Assembly: GCA_902806055.1 (NCBI GenBank) | Contig: CADCVD010000028.1 | Location: forward strand, 1-49,427 | DNA: 49,427 nt | Reading direction: 5' to 3' | Origin: an uncultured Rubrobacteraceae bacterium | GTDB taxonomy: Bacteria; Actinomycetota; Rubrobacteria; Rubrobacterales; Rubrobacteraceae | Shown here: positions 17,298 through 26,127 of the stretch, in pieces | Layout of the letters: the number at the start of each line of letters is the position of its first letter | Position numbering within the stretch: position 1 is the stretch's first letter | Notes under the pieces: generated by a model | The model's input: the letters and a program-made list of their open reading frames with translations, nothing else | Database searches by the model: none | Told to the model about the DNA's origin: nothing | Translations under genes and position numbers: made by a program

Positions 17298-18193
17298 CAC
17301 CCCACCACCAGCAAGAGGACGCCTACATAGAAGATGTTGAAGAGCGCGAGCGGGATGCCTACCTTCCAGCCCCACTCCAGCACGTGCGTCTCGCGCAACC
17401 TTGGCAAGTACCTCCCGGCGAGCATCATCGCCGCCGCCACGAGAAGCGTCTTGAGCGCGCTCCAAGCCCACGGCGCCAAGACCGGCCCGAGCCACCCGCC
17501 CAGGTAGAAGACCGAGACCGCCGCGGCCAGGGTCACGACGAGCACGGCGCGCGCGAGACGCATCACCGCGAGCCGCCAGCCCGTGTACTCGGCCTCGACG
17601 CCGCCCGCGAGCTCACCCGGCGCGGTGGGCAGGTCGAGCGGCGGCAGGAAGGCGACGGCCACCGCGGCTAGTAAGAAGGTCAAGAAGCCTATCGGTTGGT
17701 AGATAGCATTCGGTAACGTCGCCTGAGACGCGACGATCTCCGTGGTGAAGAGCGACTCGGCGCGCATCGCTACGGCCGTTATAGGCATGACGATGAGCAT
17801 CGAGTAGGCGATGAGTTGGCCTAAAAAGCGGAAGCCGCCGACCATGGCGTAGGCCCCGTCGGGCCCCCACCCGGCCATGAGGAGGGCGACCATGACATAG
17901 GCCAGGGCGGCGTTGACGAAGAGGGCCCCCGTGGCGAGGTCGACGACGACAATGCCCGGAGAGAGGGGTAGCACGGCGGCGGCGAGCAGGGCCGCGACGA
18001 GCAACAACGGTGGGGCGACCTCAAAGAAGATGCGGTCGGGCTGCCTCGGGACGATCGACTCCCGCCCTAAGAGCGCGAGGCCGGACGTGATCGGCCCCGT
18101 GGGCCGCAGCCTGCCTGTAGAGACCCATACCTCCAAGACGACGACGAGGTAAGCCCCCGCGAGCAGCATCAGAACCGCCAACAGCGCGCTCAT
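17297..18193 (-). CDS. nuoH: Complex-I-like membrane subunit H
   Basis: This 298-residue subunit has about eight helices and is shorter than usual (about 330). The conserved quinone-chamber loop, normally near PFDLPEAE-ELVAG-HTEYSG, is [22 protein letters not shown] here. One acidic residue is retained, but the Arg and Phe preceding it are lost. In ordinary complex I this subunit floors the quinone tunnel next to NuoB and NuoD, both of which are degenerate here. It begins in an ATGA overlap with the fused B/D gene. Confidence 0.9.
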   Translation of the reverse strand: MSALLAVLMLLAGAYLVVVLEVWVSTGRLRPTGPITSGLALLGRESIVPRQPDRIFFEVAPPLLLVAALLAAAVLPLSPGIVVVDLATGALFVNAALAYVMVALLMAGWGPDGAYAMVGGFRFLGQLIAYSMLIVMPITAVAMRAESLFTTEIVASQATLPNAIYQPIGFLTFLLAAVAVAFLPPLDLPTAPGELAGGVEAEYTGWRLAVMRLARAVLVVTLAAAVSVFYLGGWLGPVLAPWAWSALKTLLVAAAMMLAGRYLPRLRETHVLEWGWKVGIPLALFNIFYVGVLLLVVG

Positions 18194-20208
18194 CGTGCCA
18201 TCCTCCAGGGACTCAGATCGAGCGAGGCCACCCCGGCGAGAGCGTCGGCAAGCTCCTGTCGCTCGGCAACGTCTTTGGCAAGACCAAGATGCCGCACCGA
18301 GGGCTCATCCAGCTCGACAGTGCTTATCGTGCCCTCCCCCGACGTTATGCGCAGCTTCGCCGCCCCGCGCGGCGTCTCGATCGTTGCCGAACCCTCTCCC
18401 GACGGCTCGCTGCTTGTGGCCGGCTCCGGTAGCGCCATCTCCCCCGCCTTCCCTACAAGGCCCAGGCTCTGCTCGATCTCGGCAAGCCGGACCATAAGTC
18501 GGGAGAGGGCGTCATCCCCTTCACGGACGACCGGCTCGAAGCCCAAACTTCTGTAGACTTCCTCGTCCGCGCGGGAGTCCTCCGCGACGCCCCCGGCTCG
18601 CGCCACCGGGCCCCAGGACTGAGCCCCTTCAGGCAGTAGCCCGACACCCCTCAGCTTGCGCCTGAGCAGCGGCGTTATCTCCACCCTTCGGGAGACCCTA
18701 CCAGCCTCCACCCGGAGCCGCGCGACCTCGTCGGTAGTCGCCGCCCGAACGAGGGAGATCTGGAGCTTGCTCGCTCGACCTTCAAGCCAGGGGTACCCGA
18801 CCAAGCGTCCAAAAACCGAGAGCCAGCCCAGATGGCTGACCGCCCGCTCCCGCTCGAGAGCTCCTATCCGCGTGAGCGCGGTACGCTCATCGATTTGGAT
18901 ACGTCCCATGTTTTCGAGGGCCCGCCACGCGAGCACGCGGTACGCGACCGGCGAGAGCGGGTCGAGCCGCGAGAGCCGGTCGGCGAGCGCCTCCGCCGGA
19001 TCAGCTGACTCCTCCGTTGGCTGACTGCCCTGGATGCCTTTCGTCTCTGCCCGCGCCACCGTGTCGCCGTCGAGCGTGAGCGTCAGGGTGAGGCCGCCGG
19101 GCAGCCCCGGGAAAAGGGGGCCGAACGGCACACTCTCCACCCACTCCATCTGCAACCCGTCGCTGCTACGCGGCAGATCCTTGGTCATCTCGACCATGGA
19201 CATGAAGCCCATATCGCCGTGGTCCATGTGCCCGTGCCCGCCGTGGTCCATGTGTTCTTGGTCTTCGTGCTCGCCATGCTCCGTGCTGGCATGTTGATCG
19301 TGCCCCTCGTGCTCGCCGTCGCCGCCGTGCCCCGAGCCGCCGATAGAGCCAGGGATAGCGCCTGCTTCTACCTCGTGGGCGCCCGCATGATCCGTGCTTT
19401 CGTGAAACTCGTGATCGTGCTCGACGCGGGGCGCGCCTTCTTGGCCGTGTCCGCCCTGGTCCATCTCGCCCTGGTCTGTGTCGCCATGATTCATGGCCTC
19501 GTACCGTTCGACCCTGCCTTCCTCTCGCTCCCCATGGGCTGCGGTGTGAGGCTCCGCCTCACCATGATCCATGTCGCCGTGAGATACGTGGTCTCCGTGA
19601 TGGTGCACGTGGGCATCGTGGTTCATGCCCTCGTACTGCGTACCGTGGCCGTCGTCTGTAGCGCCATCATGACCGTCTCTCCCAGCGGACTCGCGTGGTA
19701 CCAGGTCCATGCCGCAGATGGGGCAGGAGCCCGGCTCGCTTCGAACAACCTCCGGGTGCATGGGGCAGACGTATTCGGTCTGGGTACGGACCGCGTCCAC
19801 GTCGAAGTCGGCCGCCTCCGGCGAGAAGGCATCTTGCGCGAAGAGCCGTTGTAGTTCGGCGACGCCAGCGGCGACGTCCTCCTGCCTAGGCTCGGCAGAC
19901 GCGGTCGGCTCGGGGAGCGGCGAGATGTCTCCAGCTCCGATCGCGAGGATAGCCCGGGGCCGGGGCATCTGAGCGTAGGCGACTGCCGCAGCCTTTTTCA
20001 GCTCCGGCGGTAGCTCGCCGACCAGCACGAGCACGCTCGCGTGGCGCAGGGTGTCAGCGGTTTGCAAGCCGGCCGCTTCGAGATCAACGCCCACGGCGTG
20101 AACAGCTTCAGGGTCGGGGACAACGAAGGCCGCAAGCTCTCGCGCCTGAGCCCAGGCGACAAGGCGCCTGAAGAAGGAGGGCCGCGCCTGTCGGGCGCCG
20201 GAGATCAC
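18190..20208 (-). CDS. Fused NuoB-like / heavy-metal-binding / His-rich / NuoD-like protein
   Basis: This 672-residue protein takes the place of the complex-I peripheral arm. Residues 1-135 resemble NuoB ([18 protein letters not shown]...[15 protein letters not shown]), but none of the four cluster-N2 Cys is present. Residues 147-172 form a heavy-metal-binding domain, with Cys-Pro-Met-His-Pro then Pro-Gly-x-Cys-Pro-x-Cys-Gly-Met, as in CusB and CopA. Residues 180-335 carry about 30 His and many MDHG units. Residues 336-672 resemble NuoD ([18 protein letters not shown]; final GVASLDLSP). The usual HPxxHG quinone motif is FPGLPG, and the expected RLDYVSP is RLDPLSP. No NuoC part is seen. The GTG at 20208 overlaps the nuoA stop (GTGA); a longer frame to 20406 lies over nuoA. 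It probably docks on NuoA/H and binds metal. Confidence 0.85.
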   Translation of the reverse strand: MISGARQARPSFFRRLVAWAQARELAAFVVPDPEAVHAVGVDLEAAGLQTADTLRHASVLVLVGELPPELKKAAAVAYAQMPRPRAILAIGAGDISPLPEPTASAEPRQEDVAAGVAELQRLFAQDAFSPEAADFDVDAVRTQTEYVCPMHPEVVRSEPGSCPICGMDLVPRESAGRDGHDGATDDGHGTQYEGMNHDAHVHHHGDHVSHGDMDHGEAEPHTAAHGEREEGRVERYEAMNHGDTDQGEMDQGGHGQEGAPRVEHDHEFHESTDHAGAHEVEAGAIPGSIGGSGHGGDGEHEGHDQHASTEHGEHEDQEHMDHGGHGHMDHGDMGFMSMVEMTKDLPRSSDGLQMEWVESVPFGPLFPGLPGGLTLTLTLDGDTVARAETKGIQGSQPTEESADPAEALADRLSRLDPLSPVAYRVLAWRALENMGRIQIDERTALTRIGALERERAVSHLGWLSVFGRLVGYPWLEGRASKLQISLVRAATTDEVARLRVEAGRVSRRVEITPLLRRKLRGVGLLPEGAQSWGPVARAGGVAEDSRADEEVYRSLGFEPVVREGDDALSRLMVRLAEIEQSLGLVGKAGEMALPEPATSSEPSGEGSATIETPRGAAKLRITSGEGTISTVELDEPSVRHLGLAKDVAERQELADALAGVASLDLSPWRMAR

Positions 20209-20597
20209 TGTCGTCTCAGAGCCCCCTGGCTCCAACCGTAGAGGAGACCTAGAAAGAGAACCATCAAGAAGACGCCCATGTCCAAGAGCGCGACGAGCCC
20301 GAGCTCTTTGAAGACGACTGCCCACGGGTACATAAAGGCCATCTCCATGTCGAAGGCTAGAAAGAGGAGCGCATACCCGTAGTAGCGCACGTGGTAGCGG
20401 ACCCACACCGGTTCGGGTGAAAGCTCACCGGAGGTCGCCGGCACGTCTTTGGCCTTCTCCTGGCGCACCCGTCCTAACGAGCGGGAGATCACGCCCAGGG
20501 TCAACGCCAGCCCGACCGTCGCCACGACCATGCCGAAGAGGAGCGCGTACTGCTCCAAGGCGCTCACGCCGCACCGTTCCCCGACCCATTCATGCAA
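20205..20597 (-). CDS. nuoA: Complex-I-like membrane subunit A
   Basis: This 130-residue, three-helix subunit has the diagnostic [16 protein letters not shown] (family: FxxFDxExxFLYPWAV) at about residues 79-94. The TTG at 20597 has AAGGAG a few bases upstream; a GTG at 20567 would be 10 residues shorter. It opens the complex-I-like operon, 140 bases after copZ on the same strand. The spacer holds a GGAGGCGAA hairpin but no obvious strong promoter, so read-through from the CsoR promoter is possible. Confidence 0.9.
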   Translation of the reverse strand: MHEWVGERCGVSALEQYALLFGMVVATVGLALTLGVISRSLGRVRQEKAKDVPATSGELSPEPVWVRYHVRYYGYALLFLAFDMEMAFMYPWAVVFKELGLVALLDMGVFLMVLFLGLLYGWSQGALRRQ

Positions 20598-20736
20598 TCG
20601 TCTCCTTCTCTCCGACTACTATCGTCAACGTTGCTGTGTCCTTTGGCTAGACTCGAGAGCCGCGTCAGCGCCGGAGGGCGAAGGCGTTCGCCTCCCCCGC
20701 CCCGGACGTTACCCTAAGCGGGAAGACTGATACTCT

Positions 20737-20949
20737 CTAATACCGAAGGGTATAGCCGACCTCCTCGATAGCCTCCCCCATCTGCTCAACGTCCACCTTG
20801 CTCTCGTCGTAAGCGACCTCGACGTCGCCGGTAGCGTGGTCGGCCTTTGCGCGCTCCACCCCGTCGAGCTCGTCGAGCGCCTCCTGAACGCTGAGCTCAC
20901 AGTGACCGCAGGTCATGTCCGCCACCTTCAGCACGGTTGTCTTCACCAT
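20737..20949 (-). CDS. copZ: Copper chaperone, HMA domain
   Basis: This 70-residue single-domain Atx1-like chaperone has the Cu(I) site MTCGHC and the usual beta-alpha-beta-beta-alpha-beta pattern ending VGYTLRY. It hands copper to CopA. The ATG at 20949 lies 9 bases after AAGGAG, while a TTG at 20958 abuts it. It follows csoR by 51 bases in the same unit. Its 3' end contains ATACC-GAA-GGGTAT (20740-20753), a CsoR-like palindrome within coding sequence. Confidence 0.93.
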   Translation of the reverse strand: MVKTTVLKVADMTCGHCELSVQEALDELDGVERAKADHATGDVEVAYDESKVDVEQMGEAIEEVGYTLRY

Positions 20950-21000
20950 CTTCAGCAACTCCTTTCTATTAGGGGCAGCCCTGCCAGCGGCCCCTTCTTC

Positions 21001-21312
21001 CTAATCCAGCTTGATGAAACGCTCCACCGCTTCCTGCAGCTCGGCCACCTTCTCCTCCGCCTTCGTGCCGTCTTCTAGGGCCGCCCTCACGCAGTGGTCC
21101 ATGTGATCCTTGAGAACCAACGAGGCCACCTTCTCCGAGGCCGCGATGTAGCTGCTTATCTGGGTGAGGATGTCGACGCAGTAGGCTTCCTCCTCGATCA
21201 TGCGTTGCACCCCGCGCACCTGGCCCTCTATGCGCCTGAGGCGGTTGAGCATCTTCTGCTTGTCCTTTGCCTTTATGTAGCCGTGCTCCTGCCCCACCTG
21301 CTGCTCAGCCAT
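21001..21312 (-). CDS. csoR: Copper-sensing repressor CsoR
   Basis: This 103-residue four-helix repressor (DUF156/RcnR-CsoR family) has the Cu(I) ligand set Cys-His-Cys: AYCVDIL, then LKDHMDHCV. Copper binding releases it from DNA. The ATG at 21312 has AAGGAGG 9 bases upstream; an upstream extension in the same frame crosses the promoter and is rejected. The palindrome at 21377-21393 lies inside its own promoter, so it is probably autoregulated together with copZ. Confidence 0.95.
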   Translation of the reverse strand: MAEQQVGQEHGYIKAKDKQKMLNRLRRIEGQVRGVQRMIEEEAYCVDILTQISSYIAASEKVASLVLKDHMDHCVRAALEDGTKAEEKVAELQEAVERFIKLD

Positions 21313-21367
21313 CTGGTATATACCTCCTTGGTAGGGGGAACCGGCTTTCGGTTCGCCGTTTACTGAG

Positions 21368-21396
21368 ATTGTACTTATACCCGCTAGGGGTATCAA
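21368..21396 (-). promoter_or_regulatory. csoR-copZ promoter with CsoR operator
   Basis: Read on the minus strand, TTGATA (21396-21391) and TACAAT (21373-21368) are 17 bases apart. The palindrome ATACCC-GCTAG-GGGTAT (21377-21393) overlaps the -35 and the spacer. This matches known CsoR boxes, in which AT-rich ends flank G/C tracts. It also spans the stop codon of copA. Confidence 0.85.
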
Positions 21397-23894
21397 GAGA
21401 CCCTTACCCGCCGCAGTCTTAGGGCATTGGTGAGTACTGTAACCGAGGAGAGGGCCATCGCCGCCGCCGCGAGGATCGGGTTCAGGAAACCGTACTCTCC
21501 CAGGACCGGCCGCAGGACCTCGGGCACCGTCCCGGCGGAGCCAGCGAAGAGCGGGTAGAGGATGCCAGCGGCTACAGGGATGAGCGCCACGTTGTAGGCG
21601 AAAGCCCAGAACAGGTTCTGCTTTATGTTCCTCACCGTGGCCTTTGAGAGTTCGACAGCTTTCGCCACCCCGCGCACGTCTCCGGAGATGAGGGTTAGAT
21701 CGGCGGCCTCCATAGCAACGTCAGTGCCGGTGCCGATAGCTATGCCGACGTCGGCTTGCGCAAGCGCGGGGGCGTCGTTTATGCCGTCGCCGACCATACC
21801 GACCTTCTTCCCTTCTGCCTGTAGCCTCTTGACTTCGTTTGCCTTGTCTTCGGGCCTGACCTCGGCGAGTACTCGGTCTATGCCGAGCTGGCGGGCTATG
21901 GCCTCTGCGGTGCGGCGATTGTCGCCGGTTAGCATCGCCACCTCTAACCCGAGGGCATGCAACCTCTCGACGGCCTCTTTCGACTCCTCGCGCAGCACGT
22001 CGGCGACGGCAACGAGGCCGGCGAGCTCGCCGTCGAGGGCGACGAACATCGGGGTCTTGCCCTCTCTGGCGAGCGAATCACTACGGGACAGGATCCCGTC
22101 CTCACTTATGCCCGCCGCGTCGAGGAAGCGACGGTTGCCGATAAGGACGCGCCGGCCCTCTACGATCGCCCGGATGCCGCAACCGCTTACGCCTTCGAAT
22201 CCGTCGGCGTCGGCGAGGGTTATGCCCCGCTCTTTTGCACCCTTGACTATCGCCTCGCCCAATGGGTGCTCGCTGCCGCGCTCCGCAGAGGCGACGAGGC
22301 GCAGGAGCTCCGCGCCCGGGACACCGTTGGTGACCACCACGTCGGTTAGGGTGGGCTCGCCGCGGGTGAGCGTGCCGGTCTTGTCAAGGACGACAGTGGT
22401 AAGCTTGTGGGCGCCTTCGAGGGCTTCGCCGCCCTTGATGAGGATGCCCGACTCGGCACCCTTACCGGTGCCGACCATGATCGAGGTAGGTGTAGCGAGG
22501 CCCATCGCGCACGGGCAGGCGATAATGAGGACGGCGACCGTGTTTAAGAGGGCGAGGGTGAAGGCCGGCTCGGGGCCGAACGCCCACCACACGCCAAACG
22601 TAGCGAAGGCGGCGATGATCACCGCGGGCACAAAGACGCCGCTAATCTTATCGGCGAGCCTCTGGATGGGGGCCTTCGAACCCTGAGCCTCCTCGACCAT
22701 GCGGATGATCTGCGAGAGGGCCGTATCCTTGCCAACCTTCGTCGCCTCGAAGCGAAACGAGCCCATCTTGTTGACGGTCGCGCCTATGACCTCGTCGCCA
22801 CCGCGCTTGGTAACGGGGATGGACTCGCCGGTGACCATGGCCTCGTCGACGGCCGACTCGCCGAAGACCACGCGCCCATCCACCGGAATCTTCTCACCAG
22901 GACGGACTACGACGACGTCGCCGATCTCGACCTCCTCGACGGGGATGTCGACCTCCTCGCCGCCGCGCAGGACGCGAGCGATCTTAGCCTGGAGGCCAGC
23001 GAGCTTCTTTATGGCCTCGTTGGTGCGGCCCTTGGCCCGCATCTCCAGGAGGCGCCCGAGCAGGATGAGCGTGATGATTAGCGCCGAGGTGTCAAAGTAG
23101 ACGTCTGCCCGGCCTCCGGTCCCGGCGAAGAGTCCTGGCGCGAGCGTGGCGACGGCGCTGTAGGCGTAGGCGGCGCTGGTACCCATGACCACAAGCGTGT
23201 GCATGTTGGCCTGACCGTGCTTGAGGGCACCGTAGGCGCCCCTGTAGAAGCGCCATCCGGCCCAGAACTGGACCGGGGTCGCCAGGGCCAAGAGCCCCAG
23301 GTTCAACCAGCCCATCGGGATCGGGGACATGAAGCCGAGCATGTGAGGCAGGCTTCCGACCAAAATCAGGGCCGTCAGAAACGCGGCGACGAGAAAGTCG
23401 CCCCTGAGCTTACGGTACTCCTTCTCGTGCGCGTCCTCGTCGGAAGCTTCCGCCTCGCCCTCCCGGACTACGCCGTAGCCGGCGTCCTCGACAGCCTTCT
23501 CAAAGTCGCGTGGCTCCGCCTCGCCAGCGAGGTAGCGGACCGTCGCCTTCTCGTTGGCGAGGTTGACGGTGGCCTCCAGCACGCCGGGGACCTTCTTAAG
23601 CGCCCGCTCTACGCGGCCGACGCAGCTCGCACAGGTCATCCCCATAACGCCGAAAGTAGTCTCACGCACGTCCGTGCCGTAGCCCGCCCCTTCTATTACC
23701 TCGATCAGCTCATCGGGATCAGTGGCCTTCGGATCGTACTCAACGGTCGCCTTCTCCGCGGCGAAGTTGACACTCGCCCCTGAGACACCCTCCTTCTTAG
23801 AGAGCGCCTGCTCAACCCGGCGTACGCAGGAGGCGCACGTCATACCGGTGACCGGGATGGCTAGCGTCTTATCTTCCTGCTTGTCCACGGGCAC
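21393..23894 (-). CDS. copA: Cu(I)-exporting P-type ATPase
   Basis: This 833-residue P1B-1 ATPase has two N-terminal HMA domains (CxxC at 20-23 and 88-91), the membrane CPC motif in [20 protein letters not shown], and [20 protein letters not shown]. The last membrane segments carry the Cu(I) signature Tyr-Asn (AYNVALIP) and a Ser-Ser pair ([15 protein letters not shown]). It exports cytoplasmic Cu(I). It is followed by csoR-copZ and preceded by a ferredoxin gene on the same strand. Confidence 0.96.
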   Translation of the reverse strand: MPVDKQEDKTLAIPVTGMTCASCVRRVEQALSKKEGVSGASVNFAAEKATVEYDPKATDPDELIEVIEGAGYGTDVRETTFGVMGMTCASCVGRVERALKKVPGVLEATVNLANEKATVRYLAGEAEPRDFEKAVEDAGYGVVREGEAEASDEDAHEKEYRKLRGDFLVAAFLTALILVGSLPHMLGFMSPIPMGWLNLGLLALATPVQFWAGWRFYRGAYGALKHGQANMHTLVVMGTSAAYAYSAVATLAPGLFAGTGGRADVYFDTSALIITLILLGRLLEMRAKGRTNEAIKKLAGLQAKIARVLRGGEEVDIPVEEVEIGDVVVVRPGEKIPVDGRVVFGESAVDEAMVTGESIPVTKRGGDEVIGATVNKMGSFRFEATKVGKDTALSQIIRMVEEAQGSKAPIQRLADKISGVFVPAVIIAAFATFGVWWAFGPEPAFTLALLNTVAVLIIACPCAMGLATPTSIMVGTGKGAESGILIKGGEALEGAHKLTTVVLDKTGTLTRGEPTLTDVVVTNGVPGAELLRLVASAERGSEHPLGEAIVKGAKERGITLADADGFEGVSGCGIRAIVEGRRVLIGNRRFLDAAGISEDGILSRSDSLAREGKTPMFVALDGELAGLVAVADVLREESKEAVERLHALGLEVAMLTGDNRRTAEAIARQLGIDRVLAEVRPEDKANEVKRLQAEGKKVGMVGDGINDAPALAQADVGIAIGTGTDVAMEAADLTLISGDVRGVAKAVELSKATVRNIKQNLFWAFAYNVALIPVAAGILYPLFAGSAGTVPEVLRPVLGEYGFLNPILAAAAMALSSVTVLTNALRLRRVRVS

Positions 23895-23923
23895 ACCCCT
23901 TTCTGTACGTCAGTGTTTCTATT

Positions 23924-23940
23924 ATACCCCCGTACCCTAT
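23924..23940 (-). promoter_or_regulatory. CsoR-like site upstream of copA
   Basis: On the coding strand this reads ATAGGG-TACGG-GGGTAT. It has the same 6-5-6 length as the other two boxes, but one half has the G/C tract on the opposite strand. A TTGACA lies 17-18 bases further upstream. It is probably a weaker CsoR target. Confidence 0.5.
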
Positions 23941-23975
23941 ATTAGGCACACAGTTGTGTCAAGCTCCGGCTGGGT

Positions 23976-24356
23976 TCAGGGGCCCGTTTCAGGCTGACTT
24001 TTCGATCCACTCAGGCTCAGATACATAATCTCTGGCTCCGGCTTGCGCCCCGGTCTCTCTGCGCCTGTGGAGCTGACCGTCGCCAGAGGGCGCACCTTTG
24101 CGTCGTGATCTGCCACCGCCTGGCATGAGAGCCGCACCCGGCCAAGCAGGTCCTTCCTCTCCAAAACCTCAAACTCTGCCTTCGTCATCTTGTCGGGTTC
24201 ACCCTCCAGGTACTCGATGCGGCAGGTGGTGCACTTGGCGTAGCCCCCGCAGCGGTGCAGGATGTCCACCCCCGCGTCCTCCTCTATCGCCAAGACCAGC
24301 CTCTTGCCCTCCTGGACCTCGACCGCCTCGATACCCTCCACGTCAACATAAGGCAT
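23976..24356 (-). CDS. [2Fe-2S] ferredoxin
   Basis: This 126-residue plant/adrenodoxin-like ferredoxin has the cluster pattern HRCGGYAKCTTC (Cys-x5-Cys-x2-Cys) and a distal Cys in RLSCQ. The ATG at 24356 has GGAG 6 bases upstream. The C-terminal tail, about 30 residues after the fold, is unstructured in appearance. Lying between a metal-binding protein and copA suggests copper-stress expression. It could supply electrons to, or be a copper-tolerant substitute for, another ferredoxin; the partner is unknown. Confidence 0.88.
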   Translation of the reverse strand: MPYVDVEGIEAVEVQEGKRLVLAIEEDAGVDILHRCGGYAKCTTCRIEYLEGEPDKMTKAEFEVLERKDLLGRVRLSCQAVADHDAKVRPLATVSSTGAERPGRKPEPEIMYLSLSGSKSQPETGP

Positions 24357-24414
24357 CCCGTCTCCTTCCTTCTCGCCGATCACTCGCTCCTCCGTTGGAC
24401 GCGTCCCGCGAAGG

Positions 24415-24450
24415 ACGGCCGGGACATGTAGCCCCGGCCGTTCTTAGTGG
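24415..24450 (+). terminator. Strong GC hairpin
   Basis: ACGGCCGGG (24415-24423) pairs with CCCGGCCGT (24433-24441) over a 9-base loop, then TTCTTAG and a later CTTTTATC. It separates the YtkA-like gene from the ferredoxin gene. The T-rich side is on the plus strand, so its effect on minus-strand transcription is uncertain. Confidence 0.5.
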
Positions 24451-24602
24451 GCCTTTTATCGTCGTGCCCGGGACCGGGCATGGCAGCCCTCGCTACAGTG
24501 GGCCACGCGCGGGATCGCAAACCGCTTCATCCTCTCACCTCCTCTCCGCATCGATGCCGCAACTACCGCACGAGGATGGTGTTCTGGTTCAGTCACCTTC
24601 GC

Positions 24603-25577
24603 TCAGGTGACCTCGACCACGAAGGGCACGGTGGATACGGCGCCGTGGTGGTTGAACTGGGCCCACACCTTGTAGAGGCCTGGCTTCTCGAAGGTATGGT
24701 GGAAACCGATCTCCGGCCCGAACGTCTGCCCCCCGCTGTGGTCCGCGTGCTCCCCCTCCTTGGCCGCTTCGACCTCGCCGCGCCCGCCGGAGCCCTCCTC
24801 CGAGGCCTCGCCGTGGGTGTGCGCGAACTCCTGGGTATCCTCGGAGACGATGGCGACGTGGGCAGGAGCGCCGAGGTAGGGCTCCAGGTCGTAGGCCGGG
24901 GTACCGTCCTCCTTCTTGAGGGTGTAGGTAAATGCGGCCTCTTCACCGACCCGAATCTCCTCCGGCACCTCGAGCGAGACCGTAAGGCCGTCTACCGTCT
25001 TGGGCTCGAGATCGGGCCTCAAGGAGGCCACGCCGCCGTCTGTACCAGCCTCGATCTCACGACGATCGAGCACCTTCCGCCCGTCCCAGACGAACTCGTT
25101 GAAGAGCGTGTAGGTGCCCTCCTGAGGAAACTCTGTCTTGACGGTGAAGTCGCCACTCGCGCCGGGCTCGGGGTGGACGTGCTGGAACTGCTCGAGGTCG
25201 CGGCTGACAGCAATCAGGTGCATCTGCCGCTCGTGATCGAGCGGCAACTCGGAGATAGCCTCGCCGCTCCTGGCTTCGCTCACCCGGTAAGTCAGCTCCG
25301 TCGGCTCCCCGGGCATGGGGGACGTGGCCTCCACGCGCGTCTCGACTTCGACACCCGCCTCGCCCGACGAAACCGTCCCCGAGGATCCCTCAGCGCCGCC
25401 GTTCATCAAGCTGTGGTCCATGGAACTGTGGTTGGCACCCTCCTCGGCCCCGGTCTCCCCGGAGCCGTGATCCATGCCCTGCATGCTCCCGCCGGCGACG
25501 GTGACGTATAAGGCCAACGCCAGGGCCGCCGCCACGAAGAGTCCTGACAACCCGACCCTCTTCGCGTAAGTATTCAA
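24603..25577 (-). CDS. Membrane-anchored metal-binding protein with YtkA-like repeats
   Basis: This 324-residue protein has an N-terminal signal/anchor helix (about 9-27) and a Met/His-rich stretch (SMQGMDHGSG, SSMDHSLM). Two beta-sandwich repeats follow, each with a His-rich turn: DLEQFQHVHPEPGASGDFT, and APAHVAIVSEDTQEFAHTH, the latter ending in GLYKVWAQFNHHG. This matches YtkA-like/FixH-like extracytoplasmic domains often found with copper genes. The start is TTG at 25577, 7 bases after AAGGAG. It probably binds copper outside the membrane and lies downstream of mycoredoxin in the same direction. Confidence 0.8.
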   Translation of the reverse strand: MNTYAKRVGLSGLFVAAALALALYVTVAGGSMQGMDHGSGETGAEEGANHSSMDHSLMNGGAEGSSGTVSSGEAGVEVETRVEATSPMPGEPTELTYRVSEARSGEAISELPLDHERQMHLIAVSRDLEQFQHVHPEPGASGDFTVKTEFPQEGTYTLFNEFVWDGRKVLDRREIEAGTDGGVASLRPDLEPKTVDGLTVSLEVPEEIRVGEEAAFTYTLKKEDGTPAYDLEPYLGAPAHVAIVSEDTQEFAHTHGEASEEGSGGRGEVEAAKEGEHADHSGGQTFGPEIGFHHTFEKPGLYKVWAQFNHHGAVSTVPFVVEVT

Positions 25578-25678
25578 AGTAAACTCCTTTCGTAGAGTAG
25601 GTGACCGCGTCCAGTCTTCTAGATCCTCAGATACCTCGTCCTTTGGAGGCGCCTGCTACTACTGGCGCCCCGGTCTGA

Positions 25679-25933
25679 TTACGCCGCCCGCCCATCCAGC
25701 TTTGCGTCCAGCTCCGCATTGCTCGGCTCGACTAGCACAGAGCTGTCCGGGAACAGCAGGGTCGGCACCCTCCTGTCGCCCCCGTTGAGCCGCAGCATCT
25801 CGTCCCCGGCAGCCTTACGCTCTTCGACGTTGACCCAGGCATACTCTATCCCGCGCCTCTCCAGCACTTTCTTCGCCCGCCGGCAGTCGCCGCACCAAGC
25901 CGTCCCGTACACCACGATCCCGTTCTCGCTCAC
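25679..25933 (-). CDS. Mycoredoxin/glutaredoxin-like protein
   Basis: This 84-residue thioredoxin-fold protein has active site WCGDC near the N-terminus and the cis-Pro motif RVPTLLFPD. Actinobacterial mycoredoxin-1 reduces mycothiol-mixed disulfides with a similar CxxC. It is the first minus-strand gene of the copper run, and a CsoR-type box lies about 60-75 bases upstream. That would make thiol repair part of the copper response. Confidence 0.88.
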   Translation of the reverse strand: MSENGIVVYGTAWCGDCRRAKKVLERRGIEYAWVNVEERKAAGDEMLRLNGGDRRVPTLLFPDSSVLVEPSNAELDAKLDGRAA

Positions 25934-25988
25934 CGCTATCCCTCCTTGCTCTCGGACAGCGCTTCCTCGCCGCCTCTGCCATTTTACT

Positions 25989-26017
25989 TTACTATACCCC
26001 GGTAGGGTATTTATAAA
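25989..26017. promoter_or_regulatory. CsoR operator in divergent promoter region
   Basis: A perfect palindrome ATACCC-CGGTA-GGGTAT (25994-26010) has the same 6-5-6 form as the csoR box. On the plus strand it fills the 17-base gap between TTACTA (25989-25994) and TATAAA (26012-26017). It should control mycoredoxin on the minus strand and/or the membrane protein and DUF305 genes on the plus strand. Confidence 0.8.
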
Positions 26018-26127
26018 AGGTCAAGCTGTCAAGGGTTGGCAGCACAACTCTTTGTCCCTTACCGCCAGCCAGCGAAGTACGGAGCGGTCGGTCTGTGCAG
26101 TCTTGGCCTATAATCGGAACCGTGATT

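Noticed and set aside
17298-17495. Longer start for NuoJ
   Set aside because: The N-terminal 66 residues are antisense-like Arg/Gly-rich sequence inside nuoH.
20209-20406. Longer start for the fused B/D protein
   Set aside because: The extra 66 residues lie in an alternative frame of nuoA and look like a shadow; GTG 20208 in a GTGA overlap is better.
21313-21396. Longer start for CsoR
   Set aside because: It would translate across the promoter and operator; ATG 21312 has an excellent ribosome site.
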